Source: Tigriopus japonicus
Lineage: Eukaryota; Arthropoda; Copepoda; Harpacticoida; Harpacticidae
Reading direction: 5' to 3'
Assembly: GCA_010645155.1 (NCBI GenBank)
Contig: JAAGOF010000064.1
Location: 1,710,123 to 1,774,122 of the forward strand
Length of the DNA: 64,000 bases
The notes below the pieces were generated by a model. That model was given only the letters and a program-made list of their open reading frames with translations. It was not told the origin of the DNA and ran no database searches. A program made the position numbers and the translations under genes. Of the stretch, positions 12,160 through 23,423 are shown piece by piece. Each line of letters starts with the position of its first letter. Position 1 is the first letter of the stretch.

Positions 12160-12561
12160 AGGCCGCATGTTAACGCAGCTAATTCAAAAAGCGAGAGTAC
12201 ACCAAAATCAAGTCAGATTAACGTTTGTTGAGTATATATTCACCCCAGCTCCTGTGTTTCAAACACAACAGCTGTCGAGAGTACATGCTCTAGGCACGTC
12301 AATAGGCCGCATGTTAACGCACCTAATTCAAAAGTGAGAGCGCACCAAAATCAAGTCAGATTAACCGGCCTCGAGTATATACTTGTGACAACTCCTGTGT
12401 TTGAAACACAACAGCTAGGGTTAGTATACACTTGACGAATGCTAATTCGACTTGATTTTGGTATACTCTCGCTTTTGAATTAAGTACTTTAACATGCGGC
12501 CTAATCTGACTTGATTTTGTGTACTCTCGTTTTTTGAATTAGCTGCGTTAACATGCGGCCT
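12160..12561. mobile_element. Nested inverted-repeat element (four copies of one end)
   Basis: The end sequence AGGCCGCATGTTAACGC occurs in direct orientation at 12160 and, in closely related form, at 12304. Its complement ends near 12502 and 12561. The arrangement is an outer inverted pair enclosing a second inverted pair, about 400 bp overall. Flanks share a short TAT-like sequence, but the target duplication is ambiguous. No coding capacity. Confidence 0.65.
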
Positions 12562-12794
12562 TATGTCTGTGACTAAAGTAGCATGGGATGACATCCGAGA
12601 AGAATCAAGACGTTCAGGGCGATGGTTTGGACAAAGGACATGACAAATATTATTCCGTTATGTAATAGTTTGCTTTTTAACTTCTTATAGCAATGCTTTC
12701 CTATTGATTTTGTTAGTAAACAGTTGTTTCACAATATTCATGTTTTACTAATTCTGCCTAACCCTGAATATGGGGATTTTTTTTTCGAAATGTG

Positions 12795-12951
12795 GGGCCC
12801 GCGAGACATCCATAGTACTGTTCTCGTGGGCTCAAAGGTTTTTGTTCGTTAATTTGCAGGCTCCTGAACCTACCAACGTCTGTTTGGTGGACTCCTGACA
12901 ACAGGTAAATAAATTTGTGGGCCTTGGCCCAAAAGTGGTTGCCGACCCCTG
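12795..12951. repeat. Diverged hAT-like terminal fragment, copy 1
   Basis: This segment and 13217-13518 share blocks in the same order: a CCCGNGAG...CATAGTAC start, a TTTGGTGG middle, and an end resembling GTTGCCGACCCCTG. The complement of that end, CAGGGGTCGGCAAC, is a common form of hAT transposon terminus. No matching opposite end was located, so it is called a fragment. Confidence 0.5.
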
Positions 12952-13216
12952 TCTTACATAATGATATTAGTTGGTTTACCAGCTGAAATTTCTCAACCCT
13001 GAGAAAGGATGACTTAAGATTTGACTCCTTCGTTTCACATCTGCTTTTGTAGTCATAACGTACTAAATCAAGATAATAATAAATTGAGCGAGGACTCAAA
13101 AGTATTTTTCCTGCAGAGTAGATTTTCTAACCGTTTCATAATTTAGAACAGCTCAGGAAGCTAAGCACAAGGTGGTTTTGGGAGGGCACGGGAGCTGAGA
13201 GAAAAGTCCAAAATAA

Positions 13217-13518
13217 CGGGCCCGAGAGCCATTCATAGTACATACTCGTGGGCCCAGAGCTCTTTAATCATTGAATTGTAATTCATTATTGTATATTGTA
13301 AATACCACTCAGAAACACAAAGTATACAATGGATCTCTGAGGAAAGAATTTGGAAAGAGACTCTTTGAGATGGGCAAAAATAACCAGCAATCAAAAGAAA
13401 GAAAATTGTGGGCCCATGAACCTTCTAGCGTGAGCCTTCCAGTGTCTATTTGGTGGGCACCAGACTACACGAAGTCAAATTTAGTGGGTCTTGACACAAA
13501 AGCGATTGCTGACCCCTG
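13217..13518. repeat. Diverged hAT-like terminal fragment, copy 2
   Basis: Second copy of the 12795-12951 repeat with an insertion of about 150 bp in the middle, again ending in a GACCCCTG terminus. An 89-codon plus-strand frame overlapping it is regarded as fortuitous. Confidence 0.5.
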
Positions 13519-16500
13519 CTTTAGAATTTCTGCTTTGTAATAAAGAAAAACTTTTGAATTCTCGCTCTATTTATAAAGAAGACATCAATGAACTTGCTCA
13601 CGTTCCCGCTATATTCTTCAAAGAGCATTGAAGGCTTACCTTTTTGCCTCCCTAGCTTGACAGTACTACCAATTCTGAACTCTACTTACTATTAGAGAAG
13701 TTCTTTCGAAGGATCCTACCTACCGAATGTTGTATCTCAACAGCAAAGTCCGTTGATTCTCGCACGGGAAAAATGAAGGGAGAGAATTGGTCCCACAGTT
13801 CGGGGAACGGAGAAGGTTCCAATTTTTGAGCCAGTCAACCAAGAACCTCACAACTGGTCGGATCTTGGAGAAGCAGGGCCCATTCAAAGCAACATTAACA
13901 ATCTGACTAAGGACACGGTAAGAAGCGATGAAAACAGTTAGAAGGGGCCAAATATAGTAGACTTGCCTGCGTGATAATGCTCGAGATTATTCAAGAATCA
14001 GTTTTTTAGTGTTCATGGTGCAAAACATTCAGGACAAGGCTGCCGAACAAACTACTCTCTTGGGACACACTAGTTCTTTCGTTGGAGAACGTTAAATCCC
14101 TCTTTTTGTATCAGTTTAGTTCTCCATTTATGGATGTGATTAAACGTCTATAAGTGTTATAGAAGAAAGATCCAGTAGGAATATTAAACATTTATAGGGA
14201 ACTGCGCTAACCACGATACCACGTCCTTCCTTCCTCGAATTTCAATCCTCTTATGAAGCCTGCCTTGACATTTTTCTAGTTGTTTGCTTTAAATGGAAAA
14301 ATGTATCATATAAACCTGTTCATAATCCATGGACATACTTTTGTCAGCCATTTGAAGAAATTTGTTCAAGTTTAGTTGATTGTTGAAGTTGAAAAGGCAG
14401 TATACGTAAATACGAGTAGGAACTCATTCGTTGTTGTGTTTTTTGAAGTATTGGACAATATCAAAGACAAAGAAGTGGATCAATTGGTTGTATTGTTTGC
14501 ATGAGATTGAAATTTTACTTTCTCTCCACCTCGCTACACTTTTCTTTTCTTTTTTTGTTGGTATTCACAATGTAGTTATCATAAGATTTTAAAGCCTTTC
14601 TTTTTTTCTTATGACTTTCATCAATAATGAAAAGACAAAAAAAACTTTCGTTACAAGAGAGCACGTGCACTTGAACTTGGTAAGGCAGAAAATTATTGCG
14701 GTTGCTGGACAAACGAGAAGACTCAATATGAGCCATAAGCAGAGACCGGATTTGAAATTGATACTTTTTGAGGCAAAGCTTTTATTAAATTGAAAAAAAT
14801 GACCAAAAAATTGAAAATTGAATCGAAAAGAGCAAAAAAAAGAAAAAAAAACCATTGAAATTCCCTAAACTTGGGACCATTTCTAAAACATTTTTTTTTT
14901 TCAAAAAACTGCCACTACATGTCTGTTTTGTTTGATTTCCACACTCTTGGATGCTTTCAAGGTCATTCCAGTTCAGAGGATTGTATCCAAGTTAACAAAA
15001 TGTACGGAATTGGTCACCATGAAACTATTTTTTGAAATCCTCATCTTTCCTGTTAGTTATTTTCTGTTCTGCCAATCCAAGAGGATTGTGGCAACAGTTA
15101 TCCTTGAGATGAAAAAAGATGTCAATCCTGTTTATTTTCAATTTTTTGCTTTCTTTGTAAGAAGGATACATCAATTTGGCTTCGAATTCGCCCTTGAATC
15201 TGCCAAATTCCACCTTCACCAAATTCGTGAGCAATACCTTTGCTTGACCCGATATAGAAACATTGCATGCACATATTTCAAACACGAAACCAAGTCCCTC
15301 ATCACTAGACTGACAAGCTTAATGTCCAACATTGTTAGGAACCTGACCTGTCCAGAGGGACTCTGTGGACATATGCTGTCCTTCCCGTTCAAGGCCTTGA
15401 CAACCAACACCTTTTTGTCCCTGGCCAAGGAGTCCTTGTCTTGGCCAAACATCCTTAAGGAATATTGCTGGTCGCGCCTCTTTGTCCAGCTTCCAGCCAA
15501 AAGCCACCTACTGATGAAGGACCTGTTCAATCTAACCCATTCGCTTAACTGCAAAAGCCAAGATTTTCATCATCTCCCTCAACCAAATTGCATTTGTATT
15601 GTCTGTTCCAGACTAAAGCCTGTTGGCAATCATAACAAAATCACATATCTTTGCCTTACTAATTGCAAACGAAGAAGGTTTACAAAATGAGATATGTTTA
15701 TCAGTCATTTATAAACTACTTTTATACTATGCACATTTTTGTCACGCTATTGGAAAGCATCATAATGAATTAATTCCCTTGGGCTCTTTTTTTGGTAAAA
15801 GTAGATGTGTCCATGATTTGAGAAGTGCCCAAAAGACGAAATACAATTGCCCTTATATGCTTGGTTTCCATAGATTCAAATTTTGATGATGGTTCAATGA
15901 TATTTTAATAAGCAAATCAGGCTTTATAACATGATGTGAATTCTGTTTTAGTCGGGTTGAATGAGTGTTGGAAAAATCCAATGGATGTTTCCAGTTGTCT
16001 GAATGCAATTTAGGCTTTTGAGACCGTTAGAAGACATTTGCACCAAGTAATTTTGCTAAACTACGTCATCATCAGAGTCCAGGTCGATATCTCTTGGTTC
16101 TGTTCAATTTTGAGACATTTTTCTTGTTACCTTGTGAATCTTTTCAATCCGTTCTGGAACCATTACCTTTCTTCTCCTCGCCACAACGAAACGTCTCACA
16201 TTTCAAGGCTACTTAATGTGATTCTGGTTAATCTTGCATTCAATTAATCCAGCTTTAATCATGCTCACAGGCACCCTCCATATCACAGCAACTGATTTGG
16301 GTGTCATTTTGAAATAAGAGATCAAGACAGCTCTTGCACACTACTTCTTCGAAAACAATCTGGAATCATGGACATTCAAAATATTGCCAGAATCAAACTG
16401 TGGGGATGAAGTTCCCTTGGCAATATTGATCACTCGTTTGGAAAAATGTAAAGCTAAAAGTAGTTGATTGAAAGATATACAGCAAAAAATATTTTAAGGC

Positions 16501-17487
16501 TCTGTTCTTTAATTTGGGAAAAGCGAAAATATTTAAGATTTTTGGTCTTGTTTTTGAGGAGGCAAAGATTTATGTGTCACAGTGTATACGCTCTTAACAT
16601 TTGGCATGTCAATTTGTTATATATGTCCACACATAAACACCTTGAATAGTGTCGCAATAAACATGCATTCATTCATTGAAGTTTCTACAGAAAATAAATA
16701 ATATGCACATTTGTTACATCCACAAATTTTCAACTAACCAAGTACCTTTAAGATGACAAGATATCATTATAGATATATAGAAAGATAAGTGAAGCTTAAA
16801 CGTTCGGAAGTTCAGCCAAATCATTACGTCCCTTGAACAAACGACAGCTACAACCACAATCAGAGCCATTCATTGCTTAGTTTAATTTGCTACTTTCAGC
16901 TAGAAAAAAATATGTTTGAAATTTGTATAGGAGCTAGTGTAAAGGTAGTTAAAAGACATGACCATTACTGGAGTTGCAAGAAATACATCATCAAATCCTA
17001 CGATGTAACGTTGCCAAAAAATATCACCTGTTTGAGGCTCATGGGGCTCCTGGACAAAGAAAACCTTTCGTTGAATGTCACTCATCCCTCCGTTTAACTG
17101 AAATTTTTTGGAATCCCAAAGTTTGAATCGTCACATCTCAAAATCATTCGGAGGCATTTGTTGAGTTTCCCTCAATTCTTCACACAAAAACTTTGTATGG
17201 ACTCCTAAATCAAAGAGCGAAAGCCTGGCGCTGGCTTCAGGGCCGATTCCGAGTCCCTATGGATGAAAACTTTTTTTTTTCAATCGAAGTTGCCATCGTG
17301 TTATCGACCTCGTTTAACTAAACGTTTTTGTTTTCAAACTTTCATTTAGAATAAAGGTTGTCACCTTGTTTGTTTCAGGAAGAAAGACACTGAAGACGCC
17401 AAACTTATTGGCATAGCCTTTAGTAGCCAATTGGTGGGACGATAAAACTCGAGCTGCACAGAACTTATTTCGCTATTCTAAAAAGCA
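13519..17487. other. Intergenic; one long frame of doubtful coding value
   Basis: About 4 kb without a supported gene. The plus strand is open for 252 codons from 14932 to 15690, and the minus strand of the same stretch also has two frames of about 90-110 codons. None has a recognised domain, and the start of the plus frame is not ATG. It may be a decayed transposon or gene remnant. The final few hundred bases probably include the 5' leader and promoter of the CRF-binding-protein gene. Confidence 0.4.
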
Positions 17488-20354
17488 ATGCAAAATATAT
17501 CGATGCAGTTGGCATTCTCCATTTTGATTACATCGAGTTCATGGTGGATGGTTACAGCATCGTCCTCCTCATTTGTTCCATTAAGCAAGGTAAGATGACT
17601 TTCTCTTTATTCTCTCTGAAAGCTTACGCTTACCTCAGGCAATGAGCATTTGTCATTATTACAGCGGCCCCAAGCAAGTTCCATAAAAGAGGTCTGTTTA
17701 CTTGGGGCGGTTCTTGAAAAATGTACCCAATGGAACGCATCAGATGAGAGACAAATTTAGATGTAAGCCTTCTTCCGTTTTCCAGCGTTTTAATTCTTTG
17801 CCAGGTGTCCGAGCTTTTCCAAACCCCAGAATTCAGGCCAAGCGATCGGAGGGTGGTCCACATACCAAATCCCTTCCTCAAGATTCATTGACACGTGAAT
17901 CTGAGCCTGAGCCCCAATGGATTACCGGTAAGAACCCTTGGTCGGAGGACAAGCCAATCGTCTTTATGGGGCCCGGTCTCACGTACGTTTGAGATTCAAA
18001 GCTAGCCAAAGCAGAGTAATGAGCGAACATCCGGGTTATTGGACTACAACAAGAATGAATGAATGAATGAATGAGCCATTGCATTTTGAAACATTAGTAC
18101 CCCCTCACTTATCGACCTTCTTGTTCCATCTCCTCTCAAGAATGTATGACGGTAGCTTCCCGACCTGGGCGATATATTTATCAGTCGACTGGCGAAGGAT
18201 CCACTTGTGGCGTATATCTTGCGGCTAATCCCGACCAACTCGTGGAAATCGAACTTGAGCACACCGACGTTCCGTGTGATGGATCCCTGTTGGCGGTGAG
18301 TCAATCAACTTGTCACGGTTGGACGAGAACAAAAACCAACATTGGAACGGGATGGATCAAATGATGTCTTCCTCATGTATTTGAAGTCGAACTTGACACT
18401 TCAGACAGAGGGAGACATCTAAAAACGTACGTAATCATCTGTTTTATGTCCCATCTTGTCATTTTGTAGATTCTGGATGGATGGGAGTTAAATGGAAGCG
18501 TTTTTCCTGATACCAACGACCATGAATTACCAATGTCCTATCGGGTAACCGAAATGTGCAACGAACGAATGCCAAGAAAACGTAGGCAAGTAATTATTTC
18601 GCTTAATAACTTCCGGTATATTATATTTCTGCCACCCATAACACATTTTCCTAAATGCAAATAGCAATTGTTTTATTTGAAAAAGGCCGAGTTTATTACG
18701 TACGGTTTGTGAGCTAACCCACGCATGACCTTTCATTTGGCCAAGCAATAATTAGCCTTGGTGTTTCTTTCTATTTTAGGTTCATATCCAGTCAAAATGC
18801 AGCTCTCATTCAGTATTTGATTCCCTCAAAAGGGAAAGGATTTTCATTTCGAGTCCGCTTCGTGTCGAATCCCCTTCGTGAGTATGACGTTTATTTTTAA
18901 TCTCTGAAGCATAATTAAGCTGTTCAATCATTTGTTTTTTGTAACTTCTCACGATTTCTTTTTTATGCAGCCTGCAACATTCTCATGTCGGACATGGAAG
19001 GCTTGTTTACGATGAAGAACTTGGGACGAGCTAAAAACTGCTCTTTGACAACCCTGTTGTTCCCGGCTAATTTCGAGATCAAGCATATGGAAATTGGCGG
19101 AAGTAGGAAGACAGTAAGTAGTTTCTGATTACTTTTTCCCCTCTGAACATGTACAGTACATGAATTATGGGCCCAAAAAGTGTTTGTGCCCTTTTCGTCT
19201 CACCAGGAAGGATTAGCATGACACGTTCGCTTAGGAAAAACATCTACGAGTAGGGGTAGTAAACAGAGCCTTCAAGCCTAATTACTCTGTTTCCTCCTCA
19301 TTAGTGTCAAGATTGTATGGATAAAGTGGAAATTGGAGGATCCTCGTCCCTGGAATCGGCTCATTTGGCTACTAAGGAAACCTTCTGCGAATGCGACACT
19401 CCCAAAATCCATGGCAAGGTGAGCGATATGCTTACATACGTATATTCAACAAGGGGAATATTTTGGTACTACTTTCGAAAGGGAAATGTTAATCTTAGGC
19501 ACCCTTTTTAAAGCCAATGTCCTTACATATTCAACCCCAAGTTTGAGGTCGACTTTCATCAAATTTCGAAAGCTGTTTGATGGTCCTGTCAATGGAGGAT
19601 AAAACTTGACTGGTGATGATGACAAGACAAAATCCGATGGGAAGGTCACTTGGAAATTCTTTCCCCAATGTCTCACATCTTTCCATCAATTTCTGATGTC
19701 CATATTATCTTGCAATTGAGTTCTTATGCCATTGCACATCCTAGTTCCGCTCATTTTCACACAACGATTCTTTTTCTTGTCAACATTCCCATGAACCAAA
19801 TCTAAAAATAGCAGTTTCCTTGCTTTTTGTTTGACCTCTGTGGATCCAAGCAAATTCCACCCAAGTGGTCCTTCACACAAAGTGACAAATACACATTGCA
19901 AGTGGAATGAAGCGATTTTGCATTGATTTTCGTGGTCATTGCATGAATAATGAAGTCATGCCTCTCTACTCAATATCATGAAGACCACATCCTTACTATC
20001 TTGAGCAAGGGCGAAAGTGAACTCGAGTTGTTTGGATAGGAGGGAGGAGTAATAGTGGTGAAATAATGCCCATCCATCAAGGAAAGCTTACAAGCTTATC
20101 CGGGAGCTTTTCAAGTCAGACTACACTGTTCCTAATGGTCACTGGTTGCATCCAGTTGCATCATTCATTCACCTCGCTTCCTATCTTACGGCTTTCAGAA
20201 ATCAACCGTGCTTTGCGGCTCATCTACCGTAAGAATGGTCTCAACCGAAGGAAGCGAGAACACATTATCGATTTGGGCCCGACCAGCGGATTACGGAGAC
20301 GACCTGGACTTTGACAAGAACATCATACTCATGTGTCCAGAATTCATGCAGTAA
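17488..20354 (+). CDS. CRHBP: Corticotropin-releasing-factor-binding protein (CRF-BP)
   Basis: A secreted protein that in vertebrates and insects binds CRF/diuretic-hormone-type peptides and limits their action. Eight exons join in phase: 17488-17589, 17786-17927, 18141-18295, 18470-18585, 18780-18877, 18971-19113, 19305-19418 and 20199-20354, giving 341 residues; vertebrate CRF-BP is about 322. Residues 1-28 form a signal peptide (a second ATG at codon 6 could also serve). Recognition rests on the LDGWELNGSVFP, FISSQN and VLCGSSTVRMVS segments, which match the family in order, and on twelve cysteines (83, 104, 127, 163, 206, 228, 253, 256, 280, 282, 296, 336) fitting two CUB-like halves. Intron 4 uses a GC donor. 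Exon 2 (residues 35-81) is poorly conserved and least certain. No AATAAA lies near the stop; the first is near 20816. Confidence 0.9.
18052..18074. repeat. (AATG)n microsatellite
   Basis: About five and a half AATG units, within intron 2 of the CRF-binding-protein gene. A shorter run of the same unit occurs near 22568 in the innexin region. Confidence 0.9.
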
Positions 20355-22334
20355 AACAACACTAACCGATCATTATGTCCGATCCCTTGCATCAGATTTT
20401 ACTCTTTACTCTTATTCCACATTCGAGCTTTAATTTGAAACCTTAAACCTTTGAATATTGTACTACGTCAACCTTGATCGCCTCATTCAGATCTAGGTTC
20501 ATATCATATCAATTCACCTACGCTCTAGTTAATCCAAAAGATGATTTTAAATGATGGGCATTGAGACTTTTGGTACTTCGTTAGGGATGTCATACCCCAA
20601 GCAATCCAGTCTGTGCATCTCCCTCTATTCAACTAATTTCGTCAACCAGTTAAAAACTGCGCTTTTTCGTCAAAAACATATCCTTTTATTTTTCCATCAA
20701 TTTGTTAAACAATTCCTCCTGTGTGTGTTGATGATGTGTGTAGTAGTTATTATCATTATTAATATTATGAAGACTATGATTACAATTCTTGGGCAATTAT
20801 TTACCACTGTAGACAATAAAGTTACAATTGGTCATTTCTTGTTCGTGGGCAAACGTATACTATACAAAAATATCTTCGTGTGGAAAAATAGTTTTAGAAT
20901 CTTATTGATGATTGAGAGAGAAGAGCACTATATTTGGGGACAAGTTGAAAGCGCAATTTTGTACAAGACATGTCTACAAATTGGGATCGGCAACAACAAC
21001 GGTTGCACTCTCATTACGATTTCCAGCATTACGCATGCACAGGGGTCCAAATCTCGTTATTGAGATTCTTCGTTACAAGAAACTTGATACACGCTTGGTT
21101 GGAACTCGATGCTATGTAGGATCTAGTCCTCCCAGAAATGCAGGCTTCAGATCTTGCTGAGTTTGGTTTTCGTGGGATGATGAAATATCAAGTGCATTGA
21201 AAGTTGAAAAGTTGATATGGTTAGGAACACAATGGGGAGAGTTCGAAGGTGTTTCTAGCGGCGGGAAAACGGCCCTCAAGGTGCAAGGAACCTCTCACTG
21301 GGTCTTTCCAATCGTAAACTCATTAAGAAACCAAGTCTCACTTTGTCTTTTGGCTCATTGATCTCAATATCTTGAGTCGGGAAGGAGTTTGCTTCTCTTT
21401 GTTGTCGTTTGTCTTCATGATGATGTCAGAAAAGTCAAGGAGAATGTCAAAAAGTCACAAGGGACAAGTACTACAACTTATCCCAAGCCTTAAACCTATG
21501 GCATTTATGAGGCAAACAAATATTGCCTAGATTTCCCCCTTTTGATGGTCAGAGGAACAATATGAGCAAGCGTCATCATTTCGGAAAGGATGGTGAGTCT
21601 GAGCTTCTCATGTAGATTCAATCTGAGATATTTTGAGAACAATTGACTTAAGAACTAGATCCGACTGGCCAACCAAGGGCCGTCGATTGATTTTGGAAAG
21701 CCTTACAAGCTAGGGGGATTTGTGAGTCGTACTACTTCGTAATATTGAGTCGTTATACGTCATTATCGTCGAGACTTCAAAGCATGCAAGTTCAATGAGC
21801 CAAACTTCAAAGATACAGCGAACGGTTTCAAGTGAGAGGATGAGACAGAAATTCGCCAGTCAAGCCCATTTGCACATGGAACTGGATAATTTGGGAGATG
21901 GAAGGGCATTCTCATCGTTGTGTTGGGCGGAAATGGAGCGAGAAAAATAGAATGCTGTTCAGGCTTATCCTCGGCCAGATTCGTAGGGAAGAAGTCTACT
22001 TACAGGTTGCTTAAAAAACTACGTGGTCTCTATCTGGGACCCTGATCCTAGCCATCATCTTACCCAGAGTTGATTTTCGTTCAAGGCTCTTTCTTGTCTT
22101 GGTTTATGTATGACTTCGATTTGGAATTAGGGTATGCTAAGTACGTGAATGTACTTTAAAAAAAAAAGGATAAAATAATGTCGAAAAAGAGTTGTAACTT
22201 GAGTGGGTCTGAGTAGGATACGGCTTGTTCGGCGGAGGTCGACGATGATGATTCTGATTCTGATAATTTCAGCTTGATGGAAATTTTCCTTTGAGACGCG
22301 GATCTTTGTTTGGTTGCGATTCTAGGGTTGAAAC
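20355..22334. other. Spacer between convergent genes
   Basis: About 2 kb between the ends of the CRF-binding-protein gene and the innexin gene. It probably holds the 3' untranslated region of the former (an AATAAA lies near 20816). A plus-strand frame of 170 codons at 20551-21063 has no recognised domain and low-complexity stretches. Nothing else is supported. Confidence 0.4.
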
Positions 22335-23423
22335 TCAAACTTCGGTAGAATGAACGGACACGGTGGTTGAGGCGTCGGAATCGGGATCGGGAAGCAAGGG
22401 TGGGGAGGGCGAGTAAGAAGGAGAAGCCTCATGGCGAGGTGAAGGGGCACTCGGGTGATCTCTTCGAGAATAAGGGGGTGGGGTGGCAAGGAACGGGTCA
22501 TCCTCGGCGGTTGTGGGATCCTCATCGTCAGAGTCTGAATTGACCTCGGCCTGAAAAAGTGGACTTGAATGAATGAATGAATGGTCTTGAAGAGACTTTT
22601 TTGCATTTCTTCTGGTCTGAGAAACGCTAATAATTTGATGGCAAAAATAAGGGTATGTCAAATACACCAGGAAGTGGTAAAGATTTGGTGTGTCGAAATT
22701 TGTTTTGACAACCCAGGGGAGTGAACAAAAGTTTGGCCACTTCGTGTAGTAACTAGAAGGCTGCAATTTTATTTGACATGACAAACCTTCCGGAAGTTTG
22801 TGTTTGTACATTCTTAATCAAAGAAAGCATTTGCAAATTAGGCCATAAGTCAGCCACAGAGAATAACATATGTCCTCAAGATCGAGTCATGTGAGCGTTT
22901 CTAGATTTTAAGTATCTTTCGTATTTTTCCAACAAAATTAGCCTCCTAAAAATGCATGAGGGCAAAGTTCCCAAATTTCAAAATACATTCATCATCGCGA
23001 CATAAACTGAAACCCAAAGTAGTGCTGTTGAGATTTTAAAATTCACATTGGCAGTTAGGAGAAGCTCTAAAAATATACGGACGGACATCAGGCGCAATCT
23101 TCTTATTTACCTACGGTATCACAAAACACATTAACATGAGAGCAGGGAAAAACTTAGATAAAAGAGAAAACCTCAGAGAGATTTAACGCACATCTTAAAA
23201 GGCCTATCAAAGTTTCTCCACTACAAATTCCATTTTCGAGATAAAATGGCGAATCTCGGGTTTCATTTCGTCGTATTGCCATATCAGCACTTCCGCATTA
23301 AACGAACTTGAGACAGCTTCACAAACTCGCGATGCTTGAGAGGTCGAAATTCGATGGGTAGGGAGTTTATGAACTTACTTGTAATAGCACCTGGCTAGGA
23401 TCCGTATCCCAGATAAGTTCATC
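22335..23423 (-). CDS. Possible C-terminal innexin extension beyond the UAG
   Basis: After the TAG at 23424-23426 the innexin frame stays open for 15 codons (DELIWDTDPSQVLLQ) to a consensus donor, GTAAGT, at 23378. A pyrimidine-rich acceptor before 22550 leads, in the same phase, to a 71-residue exon (22550-22335) ending in TGA or TAG-type stop. The tail is acidic, then rich in proline, serine and threonine, like cytoplasmic C-termini of other innexins. If the UAG is read through, edited, or is an assembly error, the protein would have about 459 residues. If the UAG is real and final, this exon is 3' untranslated. Confidence 0.5.

Noticed and set aside
14932..15690. Plus-strand 252-codon frame
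   Set aside because: Long for its surroundings, but no ATG, domain or splice partner; composition is odd and the opposite strand is also partly open. Kept only as a note in the intergenic entry.
20551..21063. Plus-strand 170-codon frame after the CRF-binding-protein gene
   Set aside because: Low-complexity hydrophobic stretch in a likely 3' untranslated region; no recognised domain.
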